A stretch of 64,000 bases of DNA. Source: Peribacillus deserti (GTDB lineage: Bacteria > Bacillota > Bacilli > Bacillales > DSM-1321). How positions within the stretch are numbered: position 1 is the first letter of the stretch; every line of letters starts with the position of its first letter. Below the pieces are notes generated by a model. It made no database searches. It was not told where the DNA came from and worked only from the letters and a program-made list of their open reading frames with translations. Where the stretch lies: NCBI RefSeq assembly GCF_002863585.1, contig NZ_PGUY01000037.1, forward strand, positions 34,940 to 98,939. Direction: 5' to 3'. Below are positions 34,158-43,088 of the stretch, piece by piece. A program made the position numbers and the translations under genes.

Positions 34158-35828
34158 ATGAGTAAAAAATGGTGGAAAGAGTGTGTTGCCTACCAGGTCT
34201 ATCCCCGAAGCTTCATGGACAGTAACGGGGATGGGATCGGTGACCTTAAAGGATTGACTTCTAAACTGGATTATCTGAAAGAGCTGGGAATCGACCTTAT
34301 CTGGCTATCCCCGATGTTTAAGTCGCCGAATGATGATAACGGCTATGATATTTCCGACTACCAGGATATTATGGAAGAATTCGGTACGATGGAAGACTTT
34401 GATGAACTGCTGGAAGAAGTCCACAATCGCGGGATGAAGATGATCCTTGACCTCGTTATCAACCATACCTCTGATGAACATCCATGGTTTATTGAATCAC
34501 GTTCTTCAAAGGATCATCCAAAGCGGGACTGGTATATTTGGCGCGATGGGAAGAATGGGAAAGAACCGAATAACTGGGAATCCATTTTCAGCGGCCCTGC
34601 CTGGAAATATGACAAGGAAACCGACCAGTACTTCATGCATATCTTTTCTGCGAGACAGCCTGACTTGAACTGGGAAAATCCAGAAGTGCGGAATGCTTTG
34701 GAAGATATGGTCAACTGGTGGCTGGATAAAGGGATTGACGGTTTCCGTGTAGATGCGATATCACATATTAAGAAAGAGCCGGGATTCCCGGACCTTCCAA
34801 ACCCGCAAAACTTAGATTATGTTCCTTCATTTGATTACATGATGAATGTGGCTGGTATTGATCAATTTCTAACCGAGTTCTCTAAAAATACCATCAAAAA
34901 TTATGATGTAATGACAGTGGGCGAGGCAAATGGTGTAGGGCTGGATGACGCGGACAAGTGGGTCGGTGAAGAAAACGGGTATTTTAATATGATCTTCCAA
35001 TTTGAGTTCTTGGACCTTTGGGATAAGAAGGCAGCAGACCGGGTGGATGTAACTGCGGTTAAGAAGGCATTAACCAAGTGGCAGAACGGTTTGGAAGGAA
35101 GAGGCTGGAATGCCTTGTTTATTGAAAACCATGACCAGCCGCGTCGTGTATCCAGCTGGGGAGACGACAAAAAATACTGGAAAGAAAGCGCCAAAATGCT
35201 TGCTGCCATGTATTTTCTTATGAAAGGCACTCCGTTCATTTATCAAGGCCAGGAAATAGGGATGACAAATGTCCAATTCCCCTCTATCGACGATTACAAC
35301 GATGTAGGAATGATTAATTATTATAAGATTGAGAGTGATAAAGGGCGCCCGCATGATGAAATCATGAAGGTTGTCTGGACCCGGGGGCGAGATAATTCGC
35401 GTACTCCAATGCAATGGAATTCCTCTAATTTGGGCGGGTTTTCCACCGCTGATAAAGCTTGGATTGGCATCAATCCGAATTACCGTGAAATCAATGTCGA
35501 AAATCAATTGCAGGATGAAAGTTCAATCCTGAACTTCTATAAAAAACTGATCAGGTTAAGAAAAGAACATCCGTTATTCGTGTATGGTACGTACCAATTA
35601 ATATTGGCGAATCATTCTAAGCTGTTCGCCTACACCCGCAGCATGGGGAGTAAGAAGGCACTTATTGTATGCAACTTCCATGGAACATCTACGCGGTTTA
35701 AAGTTCCATCTTGGCTGGATTATCGGTCATTTGATCTTGCGGTTGCAAACTACGAAACAGCTAATTCGAAACTGCAAAAGAATATAACACTAAAACCTTA
35801 TGAAACAAGGGTATATATTTTGAAATAG
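34158..35828 (+). CDS. GH13 alpha-glucosidase (oligo-1,6-glucosidase/MalL-like)
   Basis: The 556 residues match GH13 subfamily 31. The opening KWWKECVAYQVYPRSFMDSN is diagnostic. Conserved regions include DLVINHTSDEHPWF, the nucleophile D199 in GFRVDAISH, the acid/base E256 in VGEANG and the transition-state stabiliser D326 in ENHDQPR. QPDLNWENPEVR is typical of the subfamily. No signal peptide is seen, so it hydrolyses imported short oligosaccharides (isomaltose, sucrose, palatinose or maltose type) in the cytoplasm. Its place between the ThuA-type genes and sucrose phosphorylase suggests a mixed disaccharide operon. Confidence 0.95.
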   Translation: MSKKWWKECVAYQVYPRSFMDSNGDGIGDLKGLTSKLDYLKELGIDLIWLSPMFKSPNDDNGYDISDYQDIMEEFGTMEDFDELLEEVHNRGMKMILDLVINHTSDEHPWFIESRSSKDHPKRDWYIWRDGKNGKEPNNWESIFSGPAWKYDKETDQYFMHIFSARQPDLNWENPEVRNALEDMVNWWLDKGIDGFRVDAISHIKKEPGFPDLPNPQNLDYVPSFDYMMNVAGIDQFLTEFSKNTIKNYDVMTVGEANGVGLDDADKWVGEENGYFNMIFQFEFLDLWDKKAADRVDVTAVKKALTKWQNGLEGRGWNALFIENHDQPRRVSSWGDDKKYWKESAKMLAAMYFLMKGTPFIYQGQEIGMTNVQFPSIDDYNDVGMINYYKIESDKGRPHDEIMKVVWTRGRDNSRTPMQWNSSNLGGFSTADKAWIGINPNYREINVENQLQDESSILNFYKKLIRLRKEHPLFVYGTYQLILANHSKLFAYTRSMGSKKALIVCNFHGTSTRFKVPSWLDYRSFDLAVANYETANSKLQKNITLKPYETRVYILK

Positions 35829-35878
35829 GCCTAGACTTGGTGCCTGCAATAAAGAATTATAAAACAGGAGTGGAAGGT

Positions 35879-36010
35879 ATGGTCATTCATTTCAACCCTA
35901 TTGATCAAACATTCCATTTGAAGGCAATGAATTCAAGCTATGTAATGGGGATAATGAAGGACGGATACTTGGTTCATTTGGGGGCGAGAAGCTGGCATTT
36001 GCCGGTTTAA
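35879..36010 (+). pseudogene. Alpha-galactosidase (GH36) N-terminal remnant
   Basis: A good ribosome binding site (AGGAG, 8-base spacing) leads into a 43-codon frame. It reads VIHFNPIDQTFHL, then NSSYVMGIMKDGYLVHL, and stops. This is the start of bacterial GH36 alpha-galactosidases (IxFNxxxxxFHL...SYVMxVxxNGxLxHLYxG). A normal enzyme has about 730 residues, so nearly all of it is missing. The next gene lies 150 bases on. Loss by internal deletion is the simplest reading. It implies that the operon once handled raffinose-type alpha-galactosides feeding sucrose phosphorylase. Confidence 0.7.
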
Positions 36011-36162
36011 GCATACCAGCCGATATTCAAGGTGATTTCCAGAGCTATGTGTGACATTTAAAAGAAGTAGTTTGATAGGGAAGAAGGGAACATGATACAT
36101 TCAACGGTTCCCTTCTTCCTTTCGTAAATAGGCTTGAGCATAAACTTGCTGGGAGGGATATG

Positions 36163-37119
36163 ATGTTTAAGCTGGATGAAAAAATAGAGTTCGAATATAA
36201 AGGAAATGACATCTTAACTGTAGGAGAGCTTCTAATTGACATGATTTCCGCAGAATATGATGAATACTACGAGTCTGGTACGTATCACAGATACTTCGGA
36301 GGTTCCCCTTCTAATATAGCAATGAATGTAAAGAAGCTTGGGATTGAATCCCTTGTTGCGTCAGCTGTAGGAAATGACGGTTTAGGAACGTTTTTATTGA
36401 ACCATCTGCAAAAGGTGGGAGTGGATACAAGCTGTGTTCAGAAGGTGGATTATTCAACCAGCATGGTAGTGGTAACAAAAAGTAAGTCCACCCCGATCCC
36501 GATCTTTTATAGGAGTGCGGACTATCACTTAGCTTATACTACACAGCTTGAGAAAGCATTGGTAAACTCCCGGATCGTTCACTTTTCCTGCTGGCCCATT
36601 TCTATGGAACCCGTACGGCATACGATTGATAGAGTGATTGAAAAGGCTAAGGAGCATGATATCCTAATCTGTTTTGACCCGAATTACCATCCGATGATCT
36701 GGCAGAAAGGCGAGGATGGTGTGGAGTATATTAAGTCTGTCATTGGCAAGGTGGATATCGTAAAGCCTTCTGAGGACGATGCTGAAAGATTGTTTGGAAA
36801 AGATACACCCGAAAACCAAATGGAAAAGTTTTTGAAACTTGGTGCAAAACTTGTAATCATGACATTAGGCAAAGATGGCGCACTCATTTCGAATGGTACA
36901 GAGACCATTAAGTTGGACACGCTGGCGACAGAGGTAGTGGATACCACGGGGGCAGGAGACGCCTTCTGGTCGGGATTTTATACGGCTCTGATTAAAGGAG
37001 GTACAGTAAGACAGGCTTTAACCATGGGGATGGCAGTCAGTGCCTACAAATTGAAATATATGGGCGCAGTAGTGGATTTGCCGAAACTTGAGGATTTACA
37101 AGAAATGTATGGATTATAG
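36163..37119 (+). CDS. PfkB-family carbohydrate kinase (fructokinase-like)
   Basis: This 318-residue protein has the PfkB pattern. The N-terminal DILTVGELLIDM is followed by GGSPSNIAMNVKKLG (signature 1), the sugar-binding GNDGLGTFLL and CFDPNYHPMIW. The C-terminal VDTTGAGDAFWSGFYTAL (signature 2) contains the catalytic Asp of GAGD. Two ATGs are possible (36160 and 36163); the second has better spacing from GGGAGGG. It phosphorylates a free sugar in the cytoplasm. Placed directly before sucrose phosphorylase, it most likely takes the fructose released by that enzyme. Confidence 0.9.
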   Translation: MFKLDEKIEFEYKGNDILTVGELLIDMISAEYDEYYESGTYHRYFGGSPSNIAMNVKKLGIESLVASAVGNDGLGTFLLNHLQKVGVDTSCVQKVDYSTSMVVVTKSKSTPIPIFYRSADYHLAYTTQLEKALVNSRIVHFSCWPISMEPVRHTIDRVIEKAKEHDILICFDPNYHPMIWQKGEDGVEYIKSVIGKVDIVKPSEDDAERLFGKDTPENQMEKFLKLGAKLVIMTLGKDGALISNGTETIKLDTLATEVVDTTGAGDAFWSGFYTALIKGGTVRQALTMGMAVSAYKLKYMGAVVDLPKLEDLQEMYGL

Positions 37120-37135
37120 GGAGGTTTTTTTTGAT

Positions 37136-38605
37136 ATGGCAGTTAAAAATCAGGTGCAGCTGATCACGTATCCAGATTCACTGGGCGGCGATTTAAAGAC
37201 ATTGAATAAGATCCTTTTACAACATTTCTCAGATATATTTAAAGGTGGAGTCCATATCCTTCCCCCATTTCCCTCTTCAGGTGACAGAGGCTTTGCTCCA
37301 CTGACATATTTAGATATTGAGCCACGCTTCGGGACATGGGAGGATATCAGGGCCATTGGAAGTAACTTTGATGTATTGCTGGATCTAATGGTTAATCATA
37401 TCTCGCAGAAGTCAGCATACTTTCAGGACTTTCTGAAAAAAGGGCGAAAGTCGGAATACGCTGATTTATTTCTTACACTGGACAAGCTCTGGGAAGACGG
37501 AGAGCCAGTGCAAGAAGATATAGATAAGATGTTTTTGCGCAGGCCATTGCCTTATTCTACATTTTCGATTGAGGAAACTGGAGAGACGGAGAAAGTATGG
37601 ACAACATTCGGGAAAACAGACCCATCCGAACAGATCGATCTAGACATCAACTCCGAGAAAGTAAAACAACTGCTTACGGATTTCTTCATGAATTTCAAGG
37701 AGCAGAACGTGAAAATCGTACGGCTTGATGCAGTTGGATATGTCATTAAAAAGCTGGGTACAAGCTGTTTCTTCGTTGAGCCGGAAATTTATGAGTTCTT
37801 GGACTGGGTGCTGGAACTTGCCAATTCACTGGATATTGAAATTCTTCCTGAAGTGCATGCTCATCATACGATCCAATACAAACTGGCTGAGCATGGCTGC
37901 TGGATCTACGATTTTATTCTTCCGTATCGTGTTCTTGATACGATGATTAATAAATCAAGCCATGACCTGCTTCATTATCTTAAGAATCGTCCACATAAAC
38001 AATTTACCATGCTTGACTGTCATGATGGCATTCCGGTCAAGCCTGACCTGGATGACCTCATTGACACAAAAAAGGCGAGGGAGCTAGTGGATGTTTGTCT
38101 TGAAAGAGGGTCGAATCTCAGTCTGATTTTATCCGAGGAGCATAAGGCTGAAGATGGTTTTGATGTTCATCAAATTCGCTGTTCTTATTACTCCGTGCTA
38201 AATTGTAATGATGATGCATACTTAGCTGCAAGAGCCATCCAATTCTTCGCACCAGGGATTCCACAAGTGTATTATGTAGGGATGCTGGCAGGAGAAAACG
38301 ATATTGAAAATGTAAGGAAAACGGGTGAGGGACGTGAAATTAACCGCCATAACTTCACTGTTGAAGAGATAGAACAATCTCTTGAAAAACCAGTTGTACA
38401 AAGGCTGATGCAGCTTATAAGATTTAGAAATGATTATGAAGCTTTTAATGGGGAATTTGAAGTATTAGATTCTGACGATGATCAAATTCGTCTATCATGG
38501 AAAAAAGATGAGAAGAGGTGTTCTCTGCATATTGACCTTGGTACCTATGAGACCGTTATCAACTTTATCGACGATGATGGAAAGGAAGTACAATACGTTA
38601 TATAA
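37136..38605 (+). CDS. gtfA: Sucrose phosphorylase (GH13_18)
   Basis: The protein has 489 residues, the usual length for this enzyme, from an ATG preceded by GGGAGG. It opens with QLITYPDSLGGDLKTL and GGVHILPPFPSSGDRGFAPL, which is characteristic. Catalytic residues are D198 (VRLDAVGYV), E239 (LPEVHAHH) and the aspartate in LDCHDGIP. It converts sucrose and phosphate to glucose-1-phosphate and fructose. The preceding PfkB kinase would use the fructose. A related GH13_18 enzyme acts on sucrose-6'-phosphate or glucosylglycerate, so exact specificity is not certain. It is the last gene of the operon before a terminator. Confidence 0.88.
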   Translation: MAVKNQVQLITYPDSLGGDLKTLNKILLQHFSDIFKGGVHILPPFPSSGDRGFAPLTYLDIEPRFGTWEDIRAIGSNFDVLLDLMVNHISQKSAYFQDFLKKGRKSEYADLFLTLDKLWEDGEPVQEDIDKMFLRRPLPYSTFSIEETGETEKVWTTFGKTDPSEQIDLDINSEKVKQLLTDFFMNFKEQNVKIVRLDAVGYVIKKLGTSCFFVEPEIYEFLDWVLELANSLDIEILPEVHAHHTIQYKLAEHGCWIYDFILPYRVLDTMINKSSHDLLHYLKNRPHKQFTMLDCHDGIPVKPDLDDLIDTKKARELVDVCLERGSNLSLILSEEHKAEDGFDVHQIRCSYYSVLNCNDDAYLAARAIQFFAPGIPQVYYVGMLAGENDIENVRKTGEGREINRHNFTVEEIEQSLEKPVVQRLMQLIRFRNDYEAFNGEFEVLDSDDDQIRLSWKKDEKRCSLHIDLGTYETVINFIDDDGKEVQYVI

Positions 38606-38610
38606 ATATA

Positions 38611-38666
38611 AAAAAGCTGACTCTGCAAAGGCCGATCTTATCAGCCAATGAGCCAGCTTTTTATGT
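38611..38666. terminator. Terminator after sucrose phosphorylase
   Basis: AAAAAGCTG (38611-38619) pairs with CAGCTTTTT (38654-38662), extended by CTC/GAG across one mismatch. The A and T runs allow termination from both sides, including the facing MFS remnant. Confidence 0.8.
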
Positions 38667-38676
38667 GTATCAATAT

Positions 38677-39751
38677 TCAGCTTTTATGAAGAGAAGCCAA
38701 AGCTCTATCGTATCTGTTGTCAGCCTTCTCAGGTCTTGCCTGTCCAATTTCTTCATACACCCATAGTGCTTTTTCAGGCTGTTCGATTACTTCTTTAACT
38801 TCGCTCGGATCCGCGTAATGATCTGCCTGCGGTTTCCTTAACAAACAATGCCACAATGATGATCCCTAAGAAACATATAGCCATTAAATAATACGCTGGA
38901 AGCATATTATTTCCAGTCCTGTTAACCAGCCACGCTACAATCAGCGGTGTGGTCCCGCCGAATAGAGAGGCTGCGATATTATACGTCAGGGCAAGGGAAC
39001 CATAGCGTACTTTTGTGAAAAATAGTGACGGTAAAGTTGCTGGCAAGGAGCCTTGAAGGGAAGAAAGTAAGCATCCAAGGATCAGAAGGCCAAAAAATGC
39101 GCCATAAATACTTCCGTTTTGAACCAGCATAAATGCAGGAATACTTAGTACGATTGCACCGATTAAAGAACCTTTGATAATACGGTTTCGGCCGATGCGG
39201 TCACTCCAGTAACCCGCTGCCAAAACCAGAGGAATCATAATGATCATCACGATTAAAATGAGAAAGAGTCCCTTCGTTTGGCTATAGCCAAGTTGTTCAG
39301 ACAAGTAGGATGGCATATACGTGAGAACCATATAGCTCATGGTGTTATAGAAGATAACAATACCCGTGCAAACCAATAAAGGTTTCCAATGATCTCCAAA
39401 GATTTCCTTTAAGGATGTTTGTTTTCCTTCATCTATTGATTGATGCATAGCTTCAAATGCCGGTGTTTCATCTAAGTGGTTTCGGAAGTAAAAGCCAATC
39501 AACCCAAGTGGAGCGGCAATAAAGAATGGAATCCTCCAGCCCCAATCTACCATTGCTTGATCCCCAATCACGAAGGTAAGCAATGTCACCAAACCGGCTC
39601 CGGCAATATAGCCTACCAGCGTACCAACCTCTAACCCGCTGGCCATGAACGTACGCTTCTTATCCTGTAAAAAATTGCAACTAGTAAGAAAAGTGTGACG
39701 TAGTGTTAAGATACCCACGGTGTTATGGCTGTCGAAACGAAGGGTTTTCAC
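38677..39751 (-). pseudogene. MHS-family (ProP-like) MFS transporter, 5'-truncated and frameshifted
   Basis: Residues from DKKRTFMASGLEVGTLVGY onward match the metabolite:H+ symporter family, with about eight membrane segments, FVIGDQAMVDWGWRIPFF and the late ETAGRSLRGS. The N-terminal about 130 residues with TM1-4 are absent: upstream of 39668 the sequence shows no similarity. At the other end the open frame stops at 38795 soon after ETAGRSLRGS. The expected C-terminal tail (SEVKEVIEQPEKALWVYEEI) continues in another frame to a TGA at 38677, a one-base shift near 38800-38810. Two independent lesions make a functional transporter unlikely. Confidence 0.8.
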
Positions 39752-39868
39752 CTTTTTTCTACAATATTTCCCGAGAAATACAAAAAAGGGACAAAAAAAG
39801 CCCTATTTTACATAGAGCTTACTTGCATAGTTATTGAATTAGTTTTAGGAATCCCTTCATGACAATTA

Positions 39869-40696
39869 CTAGAAGGAGAGGATCATACCGTTTTTGCCTG
39901 CATATGTTCCCATCGTGGCCCCCATGTAATGAACAATCACTTCTTTCGGCTGGAATTGATGGATCAATTCTTGTTTAAGGTCTTCAGCATCTTGCTCATT
40001 CCCGGTATGGGTGATGCCAAAGGTGGTTTGGGAAAAATCACTTCCCTTTTCCTGAATGATTTCCAGGACTCTTTTTTGAAACTTCTTCTTCCCTCGTATC
40101 TTATCGGAGATTTCCACTTTCCCTCCTTCTACTCTCTCTAAAATGACTTTGATATTCAAGATTTTAGCTATTGATCCTTGGAACTTGCTGAGCCGGCCGC
40201 CCTTAACGATGTTTTCCAGCGTATCTAAAAGAACAAGAATGGTCATTGATTCTCTGAATTGTGTAAGTTCAGCCACAATTTCATTCATAGTCCTGCCTTG
40301 GTCTGCAAGTTCCGCTGCCCGGATAAGCTGCAGTCCATGGCCCAATGAACCGGCCAGTGTATCAAAGACCGTTACGTTCGCCTGGGATAACTCTTTTCCC
40401 AGGCATGCTGATTGATATGTGCCGCTTAGGCCGGAAGAAATGGTGAGACACAGGATCTCTGTATCTGTTCCATAGGCAGAAAAAGCATCTGCAAATGAAG
40501 CCGGGGAAGGCTGAGATGTCTTAGGGAGCTCGTCCATAGCAAACATCTTAGTAAAGAATTCTTTCGGAGTTAAATCTACTTTTTCATAATAATCCCGGCC
40601 ATCCATAGTGATTGTTAACGGAACGGCTGTTATATCATATTTTTTCATTAAATCTTCTGGTAAATCTGCCGAACTATCTGTAATGATTTTTATCAT
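39869..40696 (-). CDS. DegV family fatty-acid-binding protein
   Basis: This 275-residue protein starts KIITDSSADLPEDLMKKY with the DSSADLP motif. It has the TSQPSPASF loop that holds the fatty-acid carboxylate and the LTISSGLSGTYQSA segment. The C-terminal GATMGTYAGKNG is also typical. DegV (FakB-like) proteins bind fatty acids and, with FakA, present them for phosphorylation. No kinase subunit is nearby. A phased repeat array lies 170 bases upstream of its start. Confidence 0.93.
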   Translation of the reverse strand: MIKIITDSSADLPEDLMKKYDITAVPLTITMDGRDYYEKVDLTPKEFFTKMFAMDELPKTSQPSPASFADAFSAYGTDTEILCLTISSGLSGTYQSACLGKELSQANVTVFDTLAGSLGHGLQLIRAAELADQGRTMNEIVAELTQFRESMTILVLLDTLENIVKGGRLSKFQGSIAKILNIKVILERVEGGKVEISDKIRGKKKFQKRVLEIIQEKGSDFSQTTFGITHTGNEQDAEDLKQELIHQFQPKEVIVHYMGATMGTYAGKNGMILSF

Positions 40697-40861
40697 TTCT
40701 TGCTCACCTCTAGTAATTATTCCTGATATACAAGTATAACAGTATCGGTGCTGATTGGTGGAATGGCAGCACCTTAGCGAATCATTGACACTAGCTCCAG
40801 TTGTCAGGAGTTATGTACACATGTAATGGATGCCCTCAGATACTTATAGATCTACGAAAAT

Positions 40862-40972
40862 CCTCTTAAAATTTCTAAAAACCCTCTTAAAATCTGAAAA
40901 ATCCTCATAAAAACTAGATAACCCTCTTAAATCCCAGAAATTCCTCTTAAACCAGAGAAAACCCCTCTTAAG
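40862..40972. repeat. Phased short-repeat array 3: CCTCTTAAA units at 20/21-nt pitch
   Basis: CCTCTTAAA (one unit reads CCTCATAAA, the last CCTCTTAAG) starts at 40862, 40883, 40903, 40923, 40943 and 40964, with steps of 21, 20, 20, 20 and 21 nt. Spacers vary, although several contain an AGA-like run. The motif differs from arrays 1 and 2, but the pitch is the same. It lies in the 516-base gap between divergent degV and the MerR gene, which otherwise holds only the palindrome at 41145-41154. Confidence 0.85.
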
Positions 40973-41144
40973 CCGTTTTTTCTATTCTTTCTGGGCGACT
41001 GGCAGCTAAAAAAGCAACATTCAACAGAACACAATATATTTCATTCAGTCCTAACACTAAAACAGTGCTAAGCTCTTTTGTGATTTGAGCAGAAAATGAA
41101 TCAATAATAAGTAGTTTTCTGTTGAAAAGTAATGTTTGCCTTTT

Positions 41145-41154
41145 ACGTTAACGT
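41145..41154. promoter_or_regulatory. Palindrome ACGTTAACGT, candidate MerR operator
   Basis: A perfect 10-bp palindrome sits within TTACGTTAACGTCAA, about 60 bases before the MerR gene. MerR regulators bind such dyads inside their promoters. The sequence recalls the TTTACG/CGTAAA-type motifs described for LiuR-like regulators of acyl-CoA catabolism; this comparison is from memory. Confidence 0.45.
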
Positions 41155-41212
41155 CAATGTTAAACTAAAGTTGATACATGAACTCTAACTATATACCTGA
41201 GGAGGGCCGTTA

Positions 41213-41590
41213 ATGAAGACAACGAGGGAAGTGGCGCAAATGTTTCAGGTTTCTTCAAGGACATTACGCTATTATGAAGAGCTTGGTCTTCTAAAGCCGG
41301 TTCGATCAGAGGTGAATCAACGTCTCTTTTCTAATGCAGATTGTACCAGGCTGAAGCTGATTATCCGTGGAAAGCGGTTTGGTTTTTCGCTGGAGGAAAT
41401 TAAAGAGATGATTCTGCTTTTTGATAAAGATCGAACAGGGAAAAAACAGCTGGAGCGGACCATAGACTATGGGAGAGAAAAAATCAAGGAGGTGGACGGA
41501 AGGATAACAGAGCTCCAGGAGATGAAGGCTGAAATGGAAGAATTGATTGCTCAATTTACTGAAAAATTAGGAGGAAAGCATATTGAATAG
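41213..41590 (+). CDS. MerR-family regulator of an acyl-CoA catabolism operon
   Basis: This 125-residue protein has the N-terminal MerR winged helix: TREVAQMFQVSSRTLRYYEELGLLKP, seen here as REVAQMFQVSSRTLRYYEE, then the wing residues RLFSNADCTRLKLI and FSLEEIKEMI. A dimerisation coiled coil ends the protein. No Cys metal site is seen. It overlaps the acyl-CoA ligase by 8 bases. The operon arrangement (MerR, ligase, dehydrogenase) is that of regulators such as LiuR/FadR-like MerR proteins, which respond to acyl-CoA or its products. GAGGAGG precedes the ATG. Confidence 0.9.
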   Translation: MKTTREVAQMFQVSSRTLRYYEELGLLKPVRSEVNQRLFSNADCTRLKLIIRGKRFGFSLEEIKEMILLFDKDRTGKKQLERTIDYGREKIKEVDGRITELQEMKAEMEELIAQFTEKLGGKHIE

Positions 41591-43088
41591 TTCTGAGCTG
41601 CTGGCAAGGAATGCCCGGAAATATCCTGAAGCTGAAGCTGTTATCGGAATGGGGAAAAGATATTCTTATCGTGCGATGGATTGCTTAGTGAATCAGTTTG
41701 GGAATGCACTGCTTAAGAAAGGAATCTCCAGGGGTGACAAGGTGGTTTTGTTTATGCCGAATGTGCCCGAATTTGTAATCGCTTATTTTGCCGTTCAGCG
41801 AATCGGAGCCATCATTGTCCCCATCAATGCGAAACTGACACAGCCTGAAGTCGAATACATATTAGATCATTCAGATGCCAAGGCGCTTATTGTCCATCAC
41901 TTATTATTTGAATCTATTAAAGGACTCGAAGTTCCCCTGCTGCTTATAAAAACGGGCGAGCCTTACGGTTCCGTGTGGGAGGCCTTTGACCATCTGCTTA
42001 AGAAAGGAAATGATGCACCAATTTCTTGTACTCTGACTGAAGAGGATGAATCGACGATATTGTATACTTCGGGGACAACCGGCAGGTCAAAAGGTGTTTT
42101 ATTCCGCTATCGCAGCATTCTGACTGTCGCGCAGATGATCTGTGTGGAAATGGAAATGAAACCGGAAAGCCGCCTCCTGTTAATGATGCCTCTAAGTCAT
42201 TCTGCACCTCTGCATTTGTTCTTGATGGCCGGTATAGTGACCGGCTCAACTCTAGTATTGACCCCAACTTTTACTCCTGAGCTTTTACTGAATTCCGTTG
42301 AACAGGAAAAAACGACTCATTTCTTCGGTGCTCCTGTAGCCTATTTATTAACAGCAAATGATCCTCAGATCAAACAGACAGATTTGTCTTCTATGAAATG
42401 GTGGGTGTACGGCGGTGCCCCGTTGTCGCCGGGTGAAGTGAAGTTTGTCCAGGAGTATTTTCAGACCGACAATTTGGTCTGTGTATATGGTTTAACAGAG
42501 GCAGGGCCCAGCGGAACACTTTTGCTTGGGAAAGAACATGAGGGCAAAGCAGGCAGTATTGGGCGGCGTGCAGCTCTGCATACAGAAATTAAAATTGTGA
42601 ACGACCGCGGCGAAGCTGTGCAACCTGGTGAGGTCGGTGAGATCTTGCTTCGAGGCGAGGGCAATATGGCTCGTTATTATAAGGATGAAGAGGCCACAAA
42701 AAAGGCGTTCAGCGGCGATTGGCTGTTAACGGGTGATCTTGCAAAGGTGGATGGTGAGGGATACATCTGGGTGGTAGACCGGAAAAAAGATCTGATCATT
42801 TCTGGTGGTGTAAATATTTATCCGAAGGAAATTGAGGAAGTTCTCCTTTCTTATCCTTCCATTCAAGAGGCGGCAGTGGTAGGTGTACCGCACAAGGAAT
42901 GGGGAGAAACGGTAAAGGCCTACTTTTTGGCTAAGGAAAAAGTAAATATGGAAGAGCTTAAAGCATTGTTAACTGAAAACCTGGCATCTTTTAAGATTCC
43001 CCGGCTGTACGAGCAGGTGGATATGCTGCCTCGCAATGCCTCGGGTAAAATTTTGAAGCAGCCGCTTCGGGATAGAGGGGATAAATGA
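41583..43088 (+). CDS. Acyl-CoA synthetase (class I adenylate-forming enzyme)
   Basis: The protein has 501 residues and a TTG start after GGAGGAAA. The P-loop-like A3 motif is TILYTSGTTGRSKGV. Others are WWVYGGAPLSP, VYGLTEAGPSG (A5), LLTGDLAKVDGEGYIWVVDRKKDLI (A7-A8, seen as LLTGDLAKVDGEGY and DRKKDLI) and the C-terminal catalytic lysine in NASGKILKQPLRD. It activates a carboxylic acid to acyl-AMP, then to acyl-CoA. Its partner dehydrogenase suggests fatty or branched acids as substrates; chain length cannot be read. Confidence 0.9.
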   Translation: MNSSELLARNARKYPEAEAVIGMGKRYSYRAMDCLVNQFGNALLKKGISRGDKVVLFMPNVPEFVIAYFAVQRIGAIIVPINAKLTQPEVEYILDHSDAKALIVHHLLFESIKGLEVPLLLIKTGEPYGSVWEAFDHLLKKGNDAPISCTLTEEDESTILYTSGTTGRSKGVLFRYRSILTVAQMICVEMEMKPESRLLLMMPLSHSAPLHLFLMAGIVTGSTLVLTPTFTPELLLNSVEQEKTTHFFGAPVAYLLTANDPQIKQTDLSSMKWWVYGGAPLSPGEVKFVQEYFQTDNLVCVYGLTEAGPSGTLLLGKEHEGKAGSIGRRAALHTEIKIVNDRGEAVQPGEVGEILLRGEGNMARYYKDEEATKKAFSGDWLLTGDLAKVDGEGYIWVVDRKKDLIISGGVNIYPKEIEEVLLSYPSIQEAAVVGVPHKEWGETVKAYFLAKEKVNMEELKALLTENLASFKIPRLYEQVDMLPRNASGKILKQPLRDRGDK

